Positions 7,229-15,905 of a stretch of DNA of 64,000 nucleotides are shown piece after piece. Source of the DNA: Arthrobacter sp. SLBN-112. GTDB lineage: Bacteria > Actinomycetota > Actinomycetes > Actinomycetales > Micrococcaceae. The DNA is taken from the NCBI RefSeq assembly GCF_006715225.1, contig NZ_VFMU01000001.1, positions 124,001 through 188,000 of the forward strand, written 5' to 3'. The notes beneath the pieces are model-generated. The model worked only from the letters and a program-made list of their open reading frames with translations. It did not search any database and was not told the DNA's origin. Position 1 is the stretch's first letter. Each line of letters starts with the position of its first letter. The position numbers and the translations under genes are program-made.

Positions 7229-9801
7229 GATGTGCTGGTGCCTGCTTTCCCGGGAACGTTGGACATGGCCCGTCCGGCCGGGAGGGGCAGGCGGATAATC
7301 ATCGTCAATCCTCCGCCGGGGGTGGGTTCGGCCAGCAGCTGGCCGCCCATGGCCTCGGTGAAGCCTTTCGCGACGGCGAGGCCAAGCCCCATGCCGAGGC
7401 CAGCGGGAGCATCATCGAGGCGCTGGAAAGGCTGGAACATGCCCTCAACCGCGGCAGCGGGCACGCCCTGGCCGTGGTCAACGATGTGCAGCTCGCCGAA
7501 CCGTGTGCCGCCGTCGTCTGCTCCCCTGGTCCCCGCCGAGACACCAACGATGATGACGTCCGAATCCGGCGCATACTTGAGCGCGTTCTCCACGATGTTG
7601 GCGATGACCCGCTCCAGCATCCCCTGATCGGCGTCCACGGCGGGCAGGCCGGGGGCGAGGTCAATCCGGATGCGGTCCGCCGGGAGTCCGCGCAACGCGT
7701 CCTCGATCGCATCGCGCCATGTGACCGGGGCCGTCAGCGGCGCAGCCGAACCGCTGGAGATCCGGGACATGTCCAGGAGGTTGGAGATCAGGGCATCCAG
7801 GCGTTCCGTGTAGGACTCGATCGTCCCGAGCATCTCGGCCTGCACCTCCTCCGGCAGCCTGCGGCCTTGGCGCCGCAGGGCCGTGACGGCCAGCTTTATC
7901 CCGGCCAGCGGGGTGCGCAGGTCATGGCCAACGGCCCCCAGGATGGCTGTGCGGACGTTGTTGCCCTCGGCCATTTTGGCGGTGCTTTGCAGGGTGCGCT
8001 GAAGGGCATGGCGTTGGCGCAGCAGCAGGAGGTGGGCCCCGTGGGCTGCCAGGAGGAGCCGGTCACCGGCTGTCAGGGCCCGCCCGGAGAGGACCAGGGC
8101 CGTCCGGGCATCGGCAAGTTCCACGCTGTCCGTCAACGACACGGCGTCGGGGGAGGGTAGTGCCGCGTCGCCCGCAAAGGCCTGAAGTTCCCACGCCGAT
8201 CCGGCGCCTTCCGAGACCGTGAACAGCCCGGCGGACCGGACCTGGAAGGTCTCCCGGAGCTTGTCCATGAACGCCGCGACGGTGTCGTCGGCGAGGAGCG
8301 CGTCGTGGGCGAGGTCCGCCAGGGTGGTGGCTTCCGCGCGTGCACGCAGGGCCTCCCGTGCCCGCCTGGCGGACAGGCCCACCACCAGGGAGACGGCCAC
8401 CGCCGCGCCCAGGAAGACCAGCAGTGCGAAGACGTTTTGCGGATCACTGATGTTGAGGGTTCCCACCGGGTCCGTCTGGAAGTAGTTGAGCAGCAGCGAA
8501 CCCAGGACGGCTGCGAGCACTGCCGGCCACAGGCCCCCGATGAAGGCCACCGCCATCACCCCGGTCAGGTGCACGAGGGCATGGGTGGCGAGGTTCAGGT
8601 CCGGGCTGACGGCAAGGGCTGCCGTCAGCAGGACCGGCAGGAGTACGGCCAGGACGAAGCCGATGGTGGTGCGCGCACGGCCCAGCCCGCCGGGTGCCGG
8701 CTTGGGCAGGCCACCGCCGCCCTGGGGATGGGACACGATGTGCACGTCGATGTCCCCGGAACCCCGGACCACTTTGGAACCTACTCCGATGCCAAGGACC
8801 CGTTCCCACAGGCGTCCCGGCGAGGCCCCGATGACGATTTGCGTGGCGTTGACGCTGCGGGCATACTGCAGGAGCGACTCCGCCGTGTCCTCCCCGGACA
8901 CCGTGTGGCAGGTGCCGCCGAGGTCGGTGGCCAGGTGCCGCTGCGCGTCCAGTAACTGGCCTGACGTGGCGGCGCGTTCCTCCGCCCGCCGCACATGCAC
9001 GGCAAGCAGGTCGCCCCCGTTGACCCTGGACAGAATCCGGGCTGCCCTCCTGATGAGCATTTCCCCTTCGGGGCCGCCACTGAGCCCTACCACGACCCGC
9101 TCGCGCGCGGGCCAGGTGGCGGTGATCCCCTGGCTCCTCCGGTAACTCGCCAGGCCTTCATCCACCCGGTCCGCCAGCCAGATCAAGGCGATTTCACGGA
9201 GGGCGATGAGGTTGCCCAGGCGGAACCCGTTGGCCAGGGCAGCCTCGATCCTGTCCTTCGGGAAGACCTTCCCGTCGGCCACCCTCTGGCGCAGGAGTTC
9301 CGGTGCTATATCCACCAGCTCGATGTAGTCGGCGCGGCGCACCACGGCGTCCGCGACCGTTTCATCGCCCGGTTCGCCGGTGACTGCTGCAACAACGTCT
9401 TTGAGTGAGGCCAGGTGCTGGACGCTGAGGGCTGTCAGCACGTCCGTCCCCGCCGCCAGAAGTTCCTCGATGTCCTGCCAACGGTGTTCATTCCTGCTGC
9501 TGCCCGGAGCGTTTACGTGCGCATATTCGTCGACGACCGCCACTTCCGGCTTCCGCGCAAGCACGGCCTCGACGTCGAGCTCGGGTACCTCCGCTCCGTG
9601 GGCGGCCTCTGGCAGCCGCGGCGCCACGACGTCGAGCCCGTCAAGAAGCTGCCTGGTTTCCTGCCTGCCGTGGTCCGCTGCGATGCCGACGGCGACGTCC
9701 CTGCCGCAGGCCGCAAGGCGGTGCGCTTCCCGCAGCATGGAGTACGTGGTGCCGGCCCCTGCCGCCGCACCCAGGAAGATCCGAAGCGTTCCCCGTGCCA
9801 T
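7225..9801 (-). CDS. kdpD: KdpD-like sensor histidine kinase with degenerate Walker A
   Basis: 858 residues from ATG at 9801; a GTG two codons upstream is an alternative. Order: KdpD N-terminal domain (about 1-210), Usp-like domain (about 230-370), four transmembrane DUF4118 segment (about 385-500), a GAF-like linker, then HisKA (GHDLRTPLAG) and HATPase (NIVENALKYAP, DHGQGVP, GLGMGLGLAVAKGF). The KdpD Walker A, normally GAAPGVGKT, reads GAAAGAGTT: the lysine is replaced by Thr. The second motif VDEYAHVNAPGSS is retained. The N-terminal ATP site, which affects phosphatase activity in E. coli KdpD, may therefore be impaired. It is coupled to kdpE by a 4-base overlap. Confidence 0.9.
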   Translation of the reverse strand: MARGTLRIFLGAAAGAGTTYSMLREAHRLAACGRDVAVGIAADHGRQETRQLLDGLDVVAPRLPEAAHGAEVPELDVEAVLARKPEVAVVDEYAHVNAPGSSRNEHRWQDIEELLAAGTDVLTALSVQHLASLKDVVAAVTGEPGDETVADAVVRRADYIELVDIAPELLRQRVADGKVFPKDRIEAALANGFRLGNLIALREIALIWLADRVDEGLASYRRSQGITATWPARERVVVGLSGGPEGEMLIRRAARILSRVNGGDLLAVHVRRAEERAATSGQLLDAQRHLATDLGGTCHTVSGEDTAESLLQYARSVNATQIVIGASPGRLWERVLGIGVGSKVVRGSGDIDVHIVSHPQGGGGLPKPAPGGLGRARTTIGFVLAVLLPVLLTAALAVSPDLNLATHALVHLTGVMAVAFIGGLWPAVLAAVLGSLLLNYFQTDPVGTLNISDPQNVFALLVFLGAAVAVSLVVGLSARRAREALRARAEATTLADLAHDALLADDTVAAFMDKLRETFQVRSAGLFTVSEGAGSAWELQAFAGDAALPSPDAVSLTDSVELADARTALVLSGRALTAGDRLLLAAHGAHLLLLRQRHALQRTLQSTAKMAEGNNVRTAILGAVGHDLRTPLAGIKLAVTALRRQGRRLPEEVQAEMLGTIESYTERLDALISNLLDMSRISSGSAAPLTAPVTWRDAIEDALRGLPADRIRIDLAPGLPAVDADQGMLERVIANIVENALKYAPDSDVIIVGVSAGTRGADDGGTRFGELHIVDHGQGVPAAAVEGMFQPFQRLDDAPAGLGMGLGLAVAKGFTEAMGGQLLAEPTPGGGLTMIIRLPLPAGRAMSNVPGKAGTSTS

Positions 9802-9942
9802 ATCCACAGTCTTATCCCCTCCGGCCGCCCGGACCAACTCGCTGCGTGCACCGGCCCGGCGCGGGGCTACGATAAGTCCACCGCGGCCCGAACGTGGTGG
9901 ACCACGGCGAGCAGAACGCACACCGAAAGGAAACCCGGCACC

Positions 9943-10143
9943 ATGGCTGACACCCCCAACCCCATCCAGGTCCAAAAATTCCTGGGCGGCATCGACTACC
10001 CCGCGAACCGCGAGGACCTGCTGTCCCGCGCCAAGGACTCCGGCGCCGACAGCAACGTGATCCAGGCCCTCGAGGAACTCCCGGACCGGGAATACGACAG
10101 CCCGACGGCGGTAAGCTCAGCGATTTCGGACAGCAACTCCTAG
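9943..10143 (+). CDS. DUF2795 small protein
   Basis: 66 residues starting at ATG 9943, with GAAAGG 11 bases upstream. The central part, QKFLGGIDYPANREDLLSRA followed by VIQALEELPDREYDSPTAVS, matches the short DUF2795 family, which is common in actinobacteria and usually sits near stress or transport genes. It is soluble, acidic and mostly helical. It is divergent from kdpD with 141 bases between them. Function is unknown; the family's YP...REDLL..A and LP...Y.SP.DV pattern is visible. Confidence 0.75.
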   Translation: MADTPNPIQVQKFLGGIDYPANREDLLSRAKDSGADSNVIQALEELPDREYDSPTAVSSAISDSNS

Positions 10144-10178
10144 GCAGGTCCTTCCGCCTGCGCGGCTAAGCTGGCGGC

Positions 10179-10931
10179 ATGCCCGCCCTTTCCGCCCTGC
10201 TGCCCACCCTCGTGGCCGTCGCCATCCTGGCGGCACTCACGGTGGGCGTCCTCCGGGCGGCGCGGACGCCGTCGTACCTCTCCCCTGCCCTGGCCATCCT
10301 CCGTGGGGCGGCCCAGCTCGCGGCCATCAGCCTGGTGCTGGGCGGCGTCATCAGCAGCCCGCTCTGGGTGGGGGCGGCCCTGCTGGTCATGTTCAGCGTG
10401 GCATCCGTGACGGCGACGCGGCGGCTCACCTGGTCCTGGCGGCGCTTTGCCCTGGTGGCCGCGACCATGGCCGCGGGCATCCTGGTGACCCTCGCGGTCG
10501 TCTTTGGAACGGGTGCCATCGAGTTCGCGCCGCGGTACCTGCTGGCCGTGGGCGGAATCGTGATCGGCAACTCCATGACCATTGCCACCCTGGCCGGCCG
10601 CCGCTTCTTTGAAGCCGTGGTGGAGCAATGGGACCAGGTGGAGGGCTGGCTGGCGCTGGGCGCAACGCCGCGGCAGGCCACCCTGGTCCAGGCCCGGCAG
10701 GCGGTGCATTCGGCCCTGATCCCGTCCACGGACCAGACCAAGACCACCGGGCTGGTCACCCTTCCCGGCGCGTTCGTGGGTGCAATCTTCGGGGGCGCCT
10801 CGCCGCTGGAGGCCGGCCGGTTCCAGGTGCTGGTGCTGGCCTCGATCATGGCGGCCGGGTCCATCACCGCCGTCGCGCTGATCCGCTCGCTGGGGAGCGT
10901 GTTGGTGCGGCCCCTGCCGGTCAGCCCTTGA
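10179..10931 (+). CDS. FetB-like (UPF0014) ABC transporter permease
   Basis: 250 residues with seven hydrophobic helices. The segments RGAAQLAAISLVLG, VGGIVIGNSMTIATLAGRRF and TKTTGLVTLPGAFVGAIFGG are those of the FetB/YbbM family, membrane half of the FetAB exporter linked to iron homeostasis and oxidative stress in E. coli. No FetA-type ATPase gene adjoins it, so it must use an ATPase encoded elsewhere or act alone. The next gene, trkH-like, starts 39 bases downstream on the same strand. Family membership is confident; substrate is not. Confidence 0.85.
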   Translation: MPALSALLPTLVAVAILAALTVGVLRAARTPSYLSPALAILRGAAQLAAISLVLGGVISSPLWVGAALLVMFSVASVTATRRLTWSWRRFALVAATMAAGILVTLAVVFGTGAIEFAPRYLLAVGGIVIGNSMTIATLAGRRFFEAVVEQWDQVEGWLALGATPRQATLVQARQAVHSALIPSTDQTKTTGLVTLPGAFVGAIFGGASPLEAGRFQVLVLASIMAAGSITAVALIRSLGSVLVRPLPVSP

Positions 10932-10969
10932 AGCACGGCAGGGCGTGCCGCGGTGGTACCGTGGCCGCT

Positions 10970-12430
10970 ATGCACCTGAAGGCTTACCAGCGCGGCACCC
11001 CAACGCCACGCCGGAAGATTAAGCCGAGCCCGCCGTCACGCGTCCGCAACGCCACGAACGACGCCGGCACCTGGCTGCGCACCCTGCCACACCTGGTGCG
11101 CCGCGCAGCGCCCCGCCACCCCGCACAGCTGATTGTCCTGGGTTTCGCACTGGCCATCGCAGTAGGAACGGGACTGCTGATGCTGCCGGCGGCCAAGGCC
11201 GGAGCTGGCGCCGCCTCCCCGCTGGAGGCCCTGTTCACGGCCACTTCGGCGGTGTGCGTCACCGGGCTGATCACGGTGGACACGCCCGTGTTCTGGACCG
11301 GGTTCGGACAGGCCGTCATCCTTGTCCTGATCCAGGTAGGCGGCTTTGGCGTCATGTCCTTCGGCACGCTCCTGGGCGTGTTCGCGGCAAGAAGGCTGGG
11401 CCTGCGGTCGCGGATGCTGGCAGCCGCCGAAACCAAGAGCGTGGGCTTCGGAGACGTCCGCCGCGTCCTGCTGGGGGTCTTCCTGATTACCCTCACCGTG
11501 GAGGGAACCCTGGCCGGGATCCTCACCCTGCGGTTCCTGGTGGGTTACGGCTATCCTCCCGGCGAGGCCATCTGGCATGGTGTCTTCCATGCCGTCTCCG
11601 CATTCAACAACGCCGGATTTGCGCTCTACACAGACAACCTGATGGGTTTCGCCCGCGACCCCTGGGTCATCCTGCCGATCGCTGCCGGCGTGATCATTGG
11701 CGGCCTTGGCTTCCCGGTGCTGTTTGAATTGCGGCGGCAGTACCGCCGGCCCGTCTTCTGGAGCATGAACACCAAACTGGTGCTGGTGGGCACAGCCCTG
11801 CTCCTGGTGCTCGGCACGGCCTTCCTGACGGCAGTCGAATGGACCAACAGCGCAACCCTTGACGGGCTGGCCCCGGGCGAACGGCTCATGAACGGCTTCT
11901 TCCAGTCCGTCATCACCCGCACCGCCGGCTTCAACAGCATCGACATCGGCCAGATGCACCCGGTTTCCTGGATGGGCATGGATATCCTGATGTTCATCGG
12001 CGGCGGGCCGGCCGGTACCGCCGGTGGTTTGAAAATCACCACCTTCGCTGTGCTGTTCTTCATCCTGTCGACCGAACTGCGCGGCGGCACCGCCGTCAAC
12101 ATCTTCGGTAAGCGGCTCTCCCGGGCCGTGCACCGGCAGGCCATCACCGTGGTGCTGCTCGCCATCGCCGTCGTTACCGCGGCCACGATGTTCCTGATGC
12201 TGATCACCGATTTCGGCCAGGAGCGCATCCTCTTCGAGGTAGTCTCCGCGTTCGCGACAGTGGGCATGTCCACCGGCATCACCGCCGGCATGCCCCCTGC
12301 CGGCCAGGTGGTCCTGATCCTGCTGATGTTCATCGGCCGCCTGGGCCCCGTCACACTCGGCACCGCACTGGCGGTGCGGAGCAGGCCCATCATGTACGAA
12401 TACCCCAAGGAAAGGCCCCTCATTGGTTAA
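10970..12430 (+). CDS. TrkH/KtrB-type potassium channel subunit
   Basis: 486 residues from ATG at 10970. A basic N-terminus precedes the four M1-P-M2 repeats of the Trk/Ktr/HKT superfamily. The selectivity-filter segments are visible: TATSAVCVTGL, AFNNAGFAL, TRTAGFNSI and, in the last repeat, FATVGMSTG, each with the key glycine. It forms the membrane pore for K+ (or Na+-coupled K+) uptake. Its stop overlaps by 8 bases with the start of the RCK-domain gene, the usual KtrB-KtrA arrangement. Length and the lack of a second RCK pair favour KtrB-type over full TrkH. Confidence 0.9.
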   Translation: MHLKAYQRGTPTPRRKIKPSPPSRVRNATNDAGTWLRTLPHLVRRAAPRHPAQLIVLGFALAIAVGTGLLMLPAAKAGAGAASPLEALFTATSAVCVTGLITVDTPVFWTGFGQAVILVLIQVGGFGVMSFGTLLGVFAARRLGLRSRMLAAAETKSVGFGDVRRVLLGVFLITLTVEGTLAGILTLRFLVGYGYPPGEAIWHGVFHAVSAFNNAGFALYTDNLMGFARDPWVILPIAAGVIIGGLGFPVLFELRRQYRRPVFWSMNTKLVLVGTALLLVLGTAFLTAVEWTNSATLDGLAPGERLMNGFFQSVITRTAGFNSIDIGQMHPVSWMGMDILMFIGGGPAGTAGGLKITTFAVLFFILSTELRGGTAVNIFGKRLSRAVHRQAITVVLLAIAVVTAATMFLMLITDFGQERILFEVVSAFATVGMSTGITAGMPPAGQVVLILLMFIGRLGPVTLGTALAVRSRPIMYEYPKERPLIG

Positions 12431-13115
12431 GGACATGTTCACCCGGAAAGCCGGGCGCGTGGCGCAGGCGGACTCCGTGGTTGTCATCGGGCTGGGCCGC
12501 TTCGGCGGCGCGCTGGCGCTGGAACTCGAAGCCCAGGGCACCGAAGTGCTGGGCATCGACAGCGACGAGGACATTGTCCAGTCCTATAACGGCCTGCTGA
12601 CGCATGTGGTCCGGGCAGACTCCACCAAGGAGGAGGTGCTGCGCCAACTCTCCGTCCACGAATTCGACCGCGCCGTCGTAGGCATCGGAACCGACCTGGA
12701 AGCGAGTATCCTCACCACGTCCCGGCTGCTGACCTTCAAGCACCCGCAGATCTGGGCCAAGGCCATCAGCGAACCGCACGCCGAAATCCTGGTTCAGTTG
12801 GGCGTCGAAAACGTGATCCGTCCCGAGCACGACATGGGCCGGCGGGTGGCGCACCTGGTGCGCGGTTCCATCCTTGACTACGTGGAATTCGAAGACGACT
12901 TTGTCATGATCCGCACCCAGCCCCCGTCCGAGGCGAGGAACCGTCCCCTCGGCGTCCTGGGGCTGCGGGACCAGTACGGGATTACCATCGTGGCCGTCAA
13001 AAGACCGGGCGCAACCTGGCAGCACACCACCGCCCAGACCGTCCTTTACGACGACGACCAGATCATCGTGCAGGGCCCCAAGAACCTTGCGGAGCGGTTC
13101 AGCACGATGCTGTAG
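12423..13115 (+). CDS. TrkA/KtrA-type RCK subunit
   Basis: 230 residues. The likely start is TTG at 12423 because GGAAAGG lies 7 bases upstream; an ATG at 12435 is the alternative. The RCK_N Rossmann domain (about 15-135) begins VVIGLGRFGGALALELE, with the GxGxxG nucleotide motif and an acidic residue at the end of the second strand (GIDSD). The RCK_C domain follows (about 150-225). One RCK_N plus one RCK_C is the KtrA layout, half of E. coli TrkA. It would gate the membrane subunit in response to ATP/ADP or NAD(H). It overlaps trkH by 8 bases and ends in a hairpin terminator. Confidence 0.9.
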   Translation: MVKDMFTRKAGRVAQADSVVVIGLGRFGGALALELEAQGTEVLGIDSDEDIVQSYNGLLTHVVRADSTKEEVLRQLSVHEFDRAVVGIGTDLEASILTTSRLLTFKHPQIWAKAISEPHAEILVQLGVENVIRPEHDMGRRVAHLVRGSILDYVEFEDDFVMIRTQPPSEARNRPLGVLGLRDQYGITIVAVKRPGATWQHTTAQTVLYDDDQIIVQGPKNLAERFSTML

Positions 13116-13147
13116 GCTCCGGCGCGGAGAGGCCCGCCGTCGGAGCC
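13115..13147 (+). terminator. Hairpin terminator after trkA-like gene
   Basis: GGCTCCG at 13115-13121 pairs with CGGAGCC at 13141-13147, and GGCG/CGCC just inside extends the stem with a one-base bulge. It starts at the last base of the trkA-like stop codon. No T-run follows, so strength is uncertain. Confidence 0.5.
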
Positions 13148-13183
13148 CTATAGTCCTCCGGGCCGGTGCACTACCCTGAGGGG

Positions 13184-14296
13184 GTGGCACAGCCTACGGT
13201 ACTGATTTGCGGGGCAGGAATTGCCGGGCCCACCCTGGCGTTCTCGCTGGCCCGGCGTGGATTCGCTCCCACCCTGGTGGAACGGTCCCGCGGGTTGCGG
13301 TCCAGCGGCAACCCGGTGGACGTCCATGGAGAAGCCACCGGCATCGCACGCCGCATGGGTGTCCTTTCCCGCCTGCAGGCAGCCGCCACCCAAGCGCCGG
13401 GACTGACGTTCGTGACCCCGTCCGGGCACAGGATAGGCCCGCTGCGCCTGGGCCGACCCCGCGGAGACGACCTCGAGGTGCCGCGGGCAGATCTGGCGGC
13501 GGTCCTCTGCGAGGCAGCCGCGGACGGGACCGAGTTCATGTTTGGGGATTCAGTCACCGCGCTGCAGCCGGACGACGGCGGCGTGGACGTTACGTTCGAA
13601 CGCTCACCGGCGCGGCGGTTCCACCTGGTGGTGGGCGCCGATGGGTTGCACTCCACCGTCCGCAGGCTGGCCTTTGGCCCGGAGACAGACTTTGTCCGGC
13701 CGCTTGGCCTGTACATTGCCACGCTGTCCCTCGGGCGGCCGGCGGCCGACCCCATGACGGTCCTCATGTACAACCAGCCAGGTTTGTCGCTGGCCATCCA
13801 CCCCGTCCGCGGAACTGCCGGAGCCGGATTCATCTTCCGGGGACCAAAGCATCCCGGCGCCGAGTACCGCGACCCGGAGACCCAGCGACGGATCGTCGCA
13901 AATGCCTACAGCCGGCACCATTGGCCCGTACCCGAGCTACCCGACCTGCCCGGCCAGGTACGCGACGCCCCGGACCTCTATTTCGATGCAGTCAGCCAGG
14001 TGCGGCTGCCGGGCTGGTCCCGCGGGCGGGTGGCCCTGCTGGGCGATGCAGCATCCTGCGTGTCCCTGTTCGGGGACGGGTCCAGCATGGCCATGGTGGG
14101 CGCCAGCACCTTGGCCGAGGAGTTGTCAGCCACCCCCGCCAACCCCAGGGAGGCGTTCCGCCGGTACGAGACCCGCCACCGCAAGCTCGTTGCCTCACGC
14201 CAGAGCGGGTACCGCCTCGGAGCGGCCCTTCTCGTCCCCGCTTCCCGTGCCGGCCTCACCGTCCGGAACCTCGCCGTCCGTCTGCTGCCGGGCTGA
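13184..14296 (+). CDS. FAD-dependent monooxygenase (PHBH fold)
   Basis: 370 residues if started at GTG 13184 (MAQPTVLICGAGIAG); an in-frame GTG at 13166 is also possible. The N-terminal GAGIAGPTLAF is the FAD-binding GxGxxG, followed by GNPVDVHG. The second FAD motif, ALLGDAASCVSLFGDGSSMA, lies near residue 285 with the GD pair. This is the group of Actinobacterial FAD hydroxylases/oxidoreductases of the TetX/PHBH type acting on aromatic or polyketide substrates with NAD(P)H. The stop overlaps the start of the cation antiporter by one base, so they may be co-transcribed. Substrate unknown. Confidence 0.85.
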   Translation: MAQPTVLICGAGIAGPTLAFSLARRGFAPTLVERSRGLRSSGNPVDVHGEATGIARRMGVLSRLQAAATQAPGLTFVTPSGHRIGPLRLGRPRGDDLEVPRADLAAVLCEAAADGTEFMFGDSVTALQPDDGGVDVTFERSPARRFHLVVGADGLHSTVRRLAFGPETDFVRPLGLYIATLSLGRPAADPMTVLMYNQPGLSLAIHPVRGTAGAGFIFRGPKHPGAEYRDPETQRRIVANAYSRHHWPVPELPDLPGQVRDAPDLYFDAVSQVRLPGWSRGRVALLGDAASCVSLFGDGSSMAMVGASTLAEELSATPANPREAFRRYETRHRKLVASRQSGYRLGAALLVPASRAGLTVRNLAVRLLPG

Positions 14297-15501
14297 TGAT
14301 GGCCATGGAAACAGCGCTGCTCCTGTCCTTCGCCGTCCTGCTGCTCATCGGGGTGCTCATCTCCGAGCGCGCCCACCGGACAGTGCTGTCCACGGCCGTG
14401 CTCTTCCTGGTGGGCGGATTCCTGCTGGGACCCGGCGCCCTGGGCTTCATCAGGGTCTCGGCGGGCGACCCGATTGTGGGAGGCCTGGCCGAGCTGGCGT
14501 TGTTTTCGGTCCTCTTCACGGACGGGATGCGTGTTGGGTTCGGTGACCTGCGCTCCGCCTGGCGGCTGCCCGGCCGGGCCCTGCTGCTGGGACTGCCGCT
14601 GACCCTCGCCCTGACCGCAGTGTTTGCCCACGTCGTGGCAGGGTTGCCGTGGCTGGAATCCTTCCTCCTGGGCGCCATCCTGGCCCCGACCGACCCGGTG
14701 TTTGCGGCCGCCATTGTGGGCCGGGAAGAGGTTCCGGGCAGGCTCAGGCACCTCCTGAACGTCGAATCCGGCGTCAATGACGGCCTCGCCCTGCCGATCG
14801 TGTTGATCCTGCTGGCCGCCGCCGGCGGAAGTGATGCCCGCGGCGAGGAACTGCTGTTCGAGATTGTCCTGGGCATCCTGGTGGGTGTTGTGGTGCCCGT
14901 GGCCGTCCTTGCCCTGGAACGGCTGCCTTTCCTGCAGGCGACCAGGTCACTCCAGCCCCTGCTGGCGGTCTCCATCGGGCTGCTGGTGCTGGCCATCTGC
15001 CAGGCGACCCACGCCAACCTGTTCCTGGGGGCCTTCGCCGCCGGCATCACGGTGGCCACCCTGGGCCGGGGACTCCGGCACGAGTTTGAGCAGTTCGGTG
15101 AGCTGGTCACCGAACTGCTGAAGCTGGCGGCCATCATGGTTTTTGGCGCCCTGATCACCCCGGTCTTCCTCTTCAGCGAGATCCCCTTTGCCGGCTGGAT
15201 CTTCGCCCTCCTGGCACTGCTCATTGCCCGGCCCTTGGCCCTGCTGGTGTCCTTCCTGGGGGCCAAATTGAGTATGCGCGAGCAGGCGGCGGCCATGTGG
15301 TTCGGACCCAAGGGGTTCGCCTCGGTGGTGTACGGCCTGATCATCCTGGAATCCGGCACCGCACGTGCTGATGAGGTCTACCACCTGGTGGCCCTGGTAA
15401 TCGTGCTCTCCATCCTGTCCCACTCCTCCACGGACGTCCTCATCGCCCGCCAATTCGGTGAACGCGTAAAGAGCCCAGGAAAGCGGACGGAACATGCCTG
15501 A
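14296..15501 (+). CDS. NhaP/CPA1-type cation:proton antiporter
   Basis: 401 residues from ATG at 14296, overlapping the upstream stop as ATGA/TGATG. About twelve transmembrane helices are visible. The fifth-helix signature GAILAPTDPVFAAAIV and the next LLNVESGVNDGLALPIVLIL contain the TDP and ND residues that bind and translocate Na+/K+ and H+ in CPA1 antiporters. A GPKGFASVVYGLI segment near residue 335 carries the usual C-terminal inner-helix motif. There is no long cytosolic C-terminal domain. It probably exports Na+ or K+ in exchange for protons, matching the neighbouring K+ genes. Confidence 0.9.
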   Translation: MMAMETALLLSFAVLLLIGVLISERAHRTVLSTAVLFLVGGFLLGPGALGFIRVSAGDPIVGGLAELALFSVLFTDGMRVGFGDLRSAWRLPGRALLLGLPLTLALTAVFAHVVAGLPWLESFLLGAILAPTDPVFAAAIVGREEVPGRLRHLLNVESGVNDGLALPIVLILLAAAGGSDARGEELLFEIVLGILVGVVVPVAVLALERLPFLQATRSLQPLLAVSIGLLVLAICQATHANLFLGAFAAGITVATLGRGLRHEFEQFGELVTELLKLAAIMVFGALITPVFLFSEIPFAGWIFALLALLIARPLALLVSFLGAKLSMREQAAAMWFGPKGFASVVYGLIILESGTARADEVYHLVALVIVLSILSHSSTDVLIARQFGERVKSPGKRTEHA

Positions 15502-15538
15502 CCCGCCCCGCGACTAGCCACAACAGACCGGGACTGCC

Positions 15539-15851
15539 ATGAAAGCTATCGTCGTCGGGGCCGGCATCGCCGGCCTGATCGCAGCACCAGTGGACCGGCT
15601 CCTCGAACTCTGCCCCGAGCACCCATACGATGACGACGTGGCCCAGATCGTCATGCCTGCCTGGCACAAGGGACGTGTGGTCCTGGTAGGTGACGCCTGC
15701 GGCGCAGGAATCCGGCCGGCGGGCTGCTGCGTCATTCCTTCCCCGGAACAGGATGCGGCGGTTGCTGCGGCGGTGGGTCATCAAGTCAAGCCACCTGCCC
15801 GGGATCGACAGGATAGTGGCCCGGCAAATCCTGCGCAGGATCGCATCCTAA
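15539..15851 (+). pseudogene. Remnant of FAD-dependent monooxygenase (internal deletion and frameshift)
   Basis: An ATG at 15539 starts MKAIVVGAGIAGLIAA, the N-terminal FAD-binding motif of a PHBH-type monooxygenase. The frame then jumps straight into sequence from the C-terminal half: LLELCPEHPYDDDVAQIVMP and KGRVVLVGDACGA, the second FAD motif. About 270 residues between the two are missing. After 15716 the expected C-terminal tail continues only in the next frame, as LLRRWVIKSSHLPGIDRIVA up to a TAA at 15849-15851. Both a deletion and a frameshift are needed to explain it, so it is a decayed gene, distinct from the intact paralogue at 13184. Confidence 0.8.
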
Positions 15852-15905
15852 TGGTTGGATGGGTTTGCGTTACCCCCGTCTGTCCATCGAAATGCTAGGA
15901 GCGCC

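Noticed and set aside
9802..9975. Longer KdpD starting at the upstream start codon at 9975
   Set aside because: The extra 58 residues are Arg/Gly-rich without similarity to KdpD, and the MARGTLRIF start at 9801 matches the family.
11036..12574. Antisense open frame of about 510 codons opposite trkH/trkA
   Set aside because: Same kind of His/Gln/Gly-rich shadow; covers two well-supported genes.
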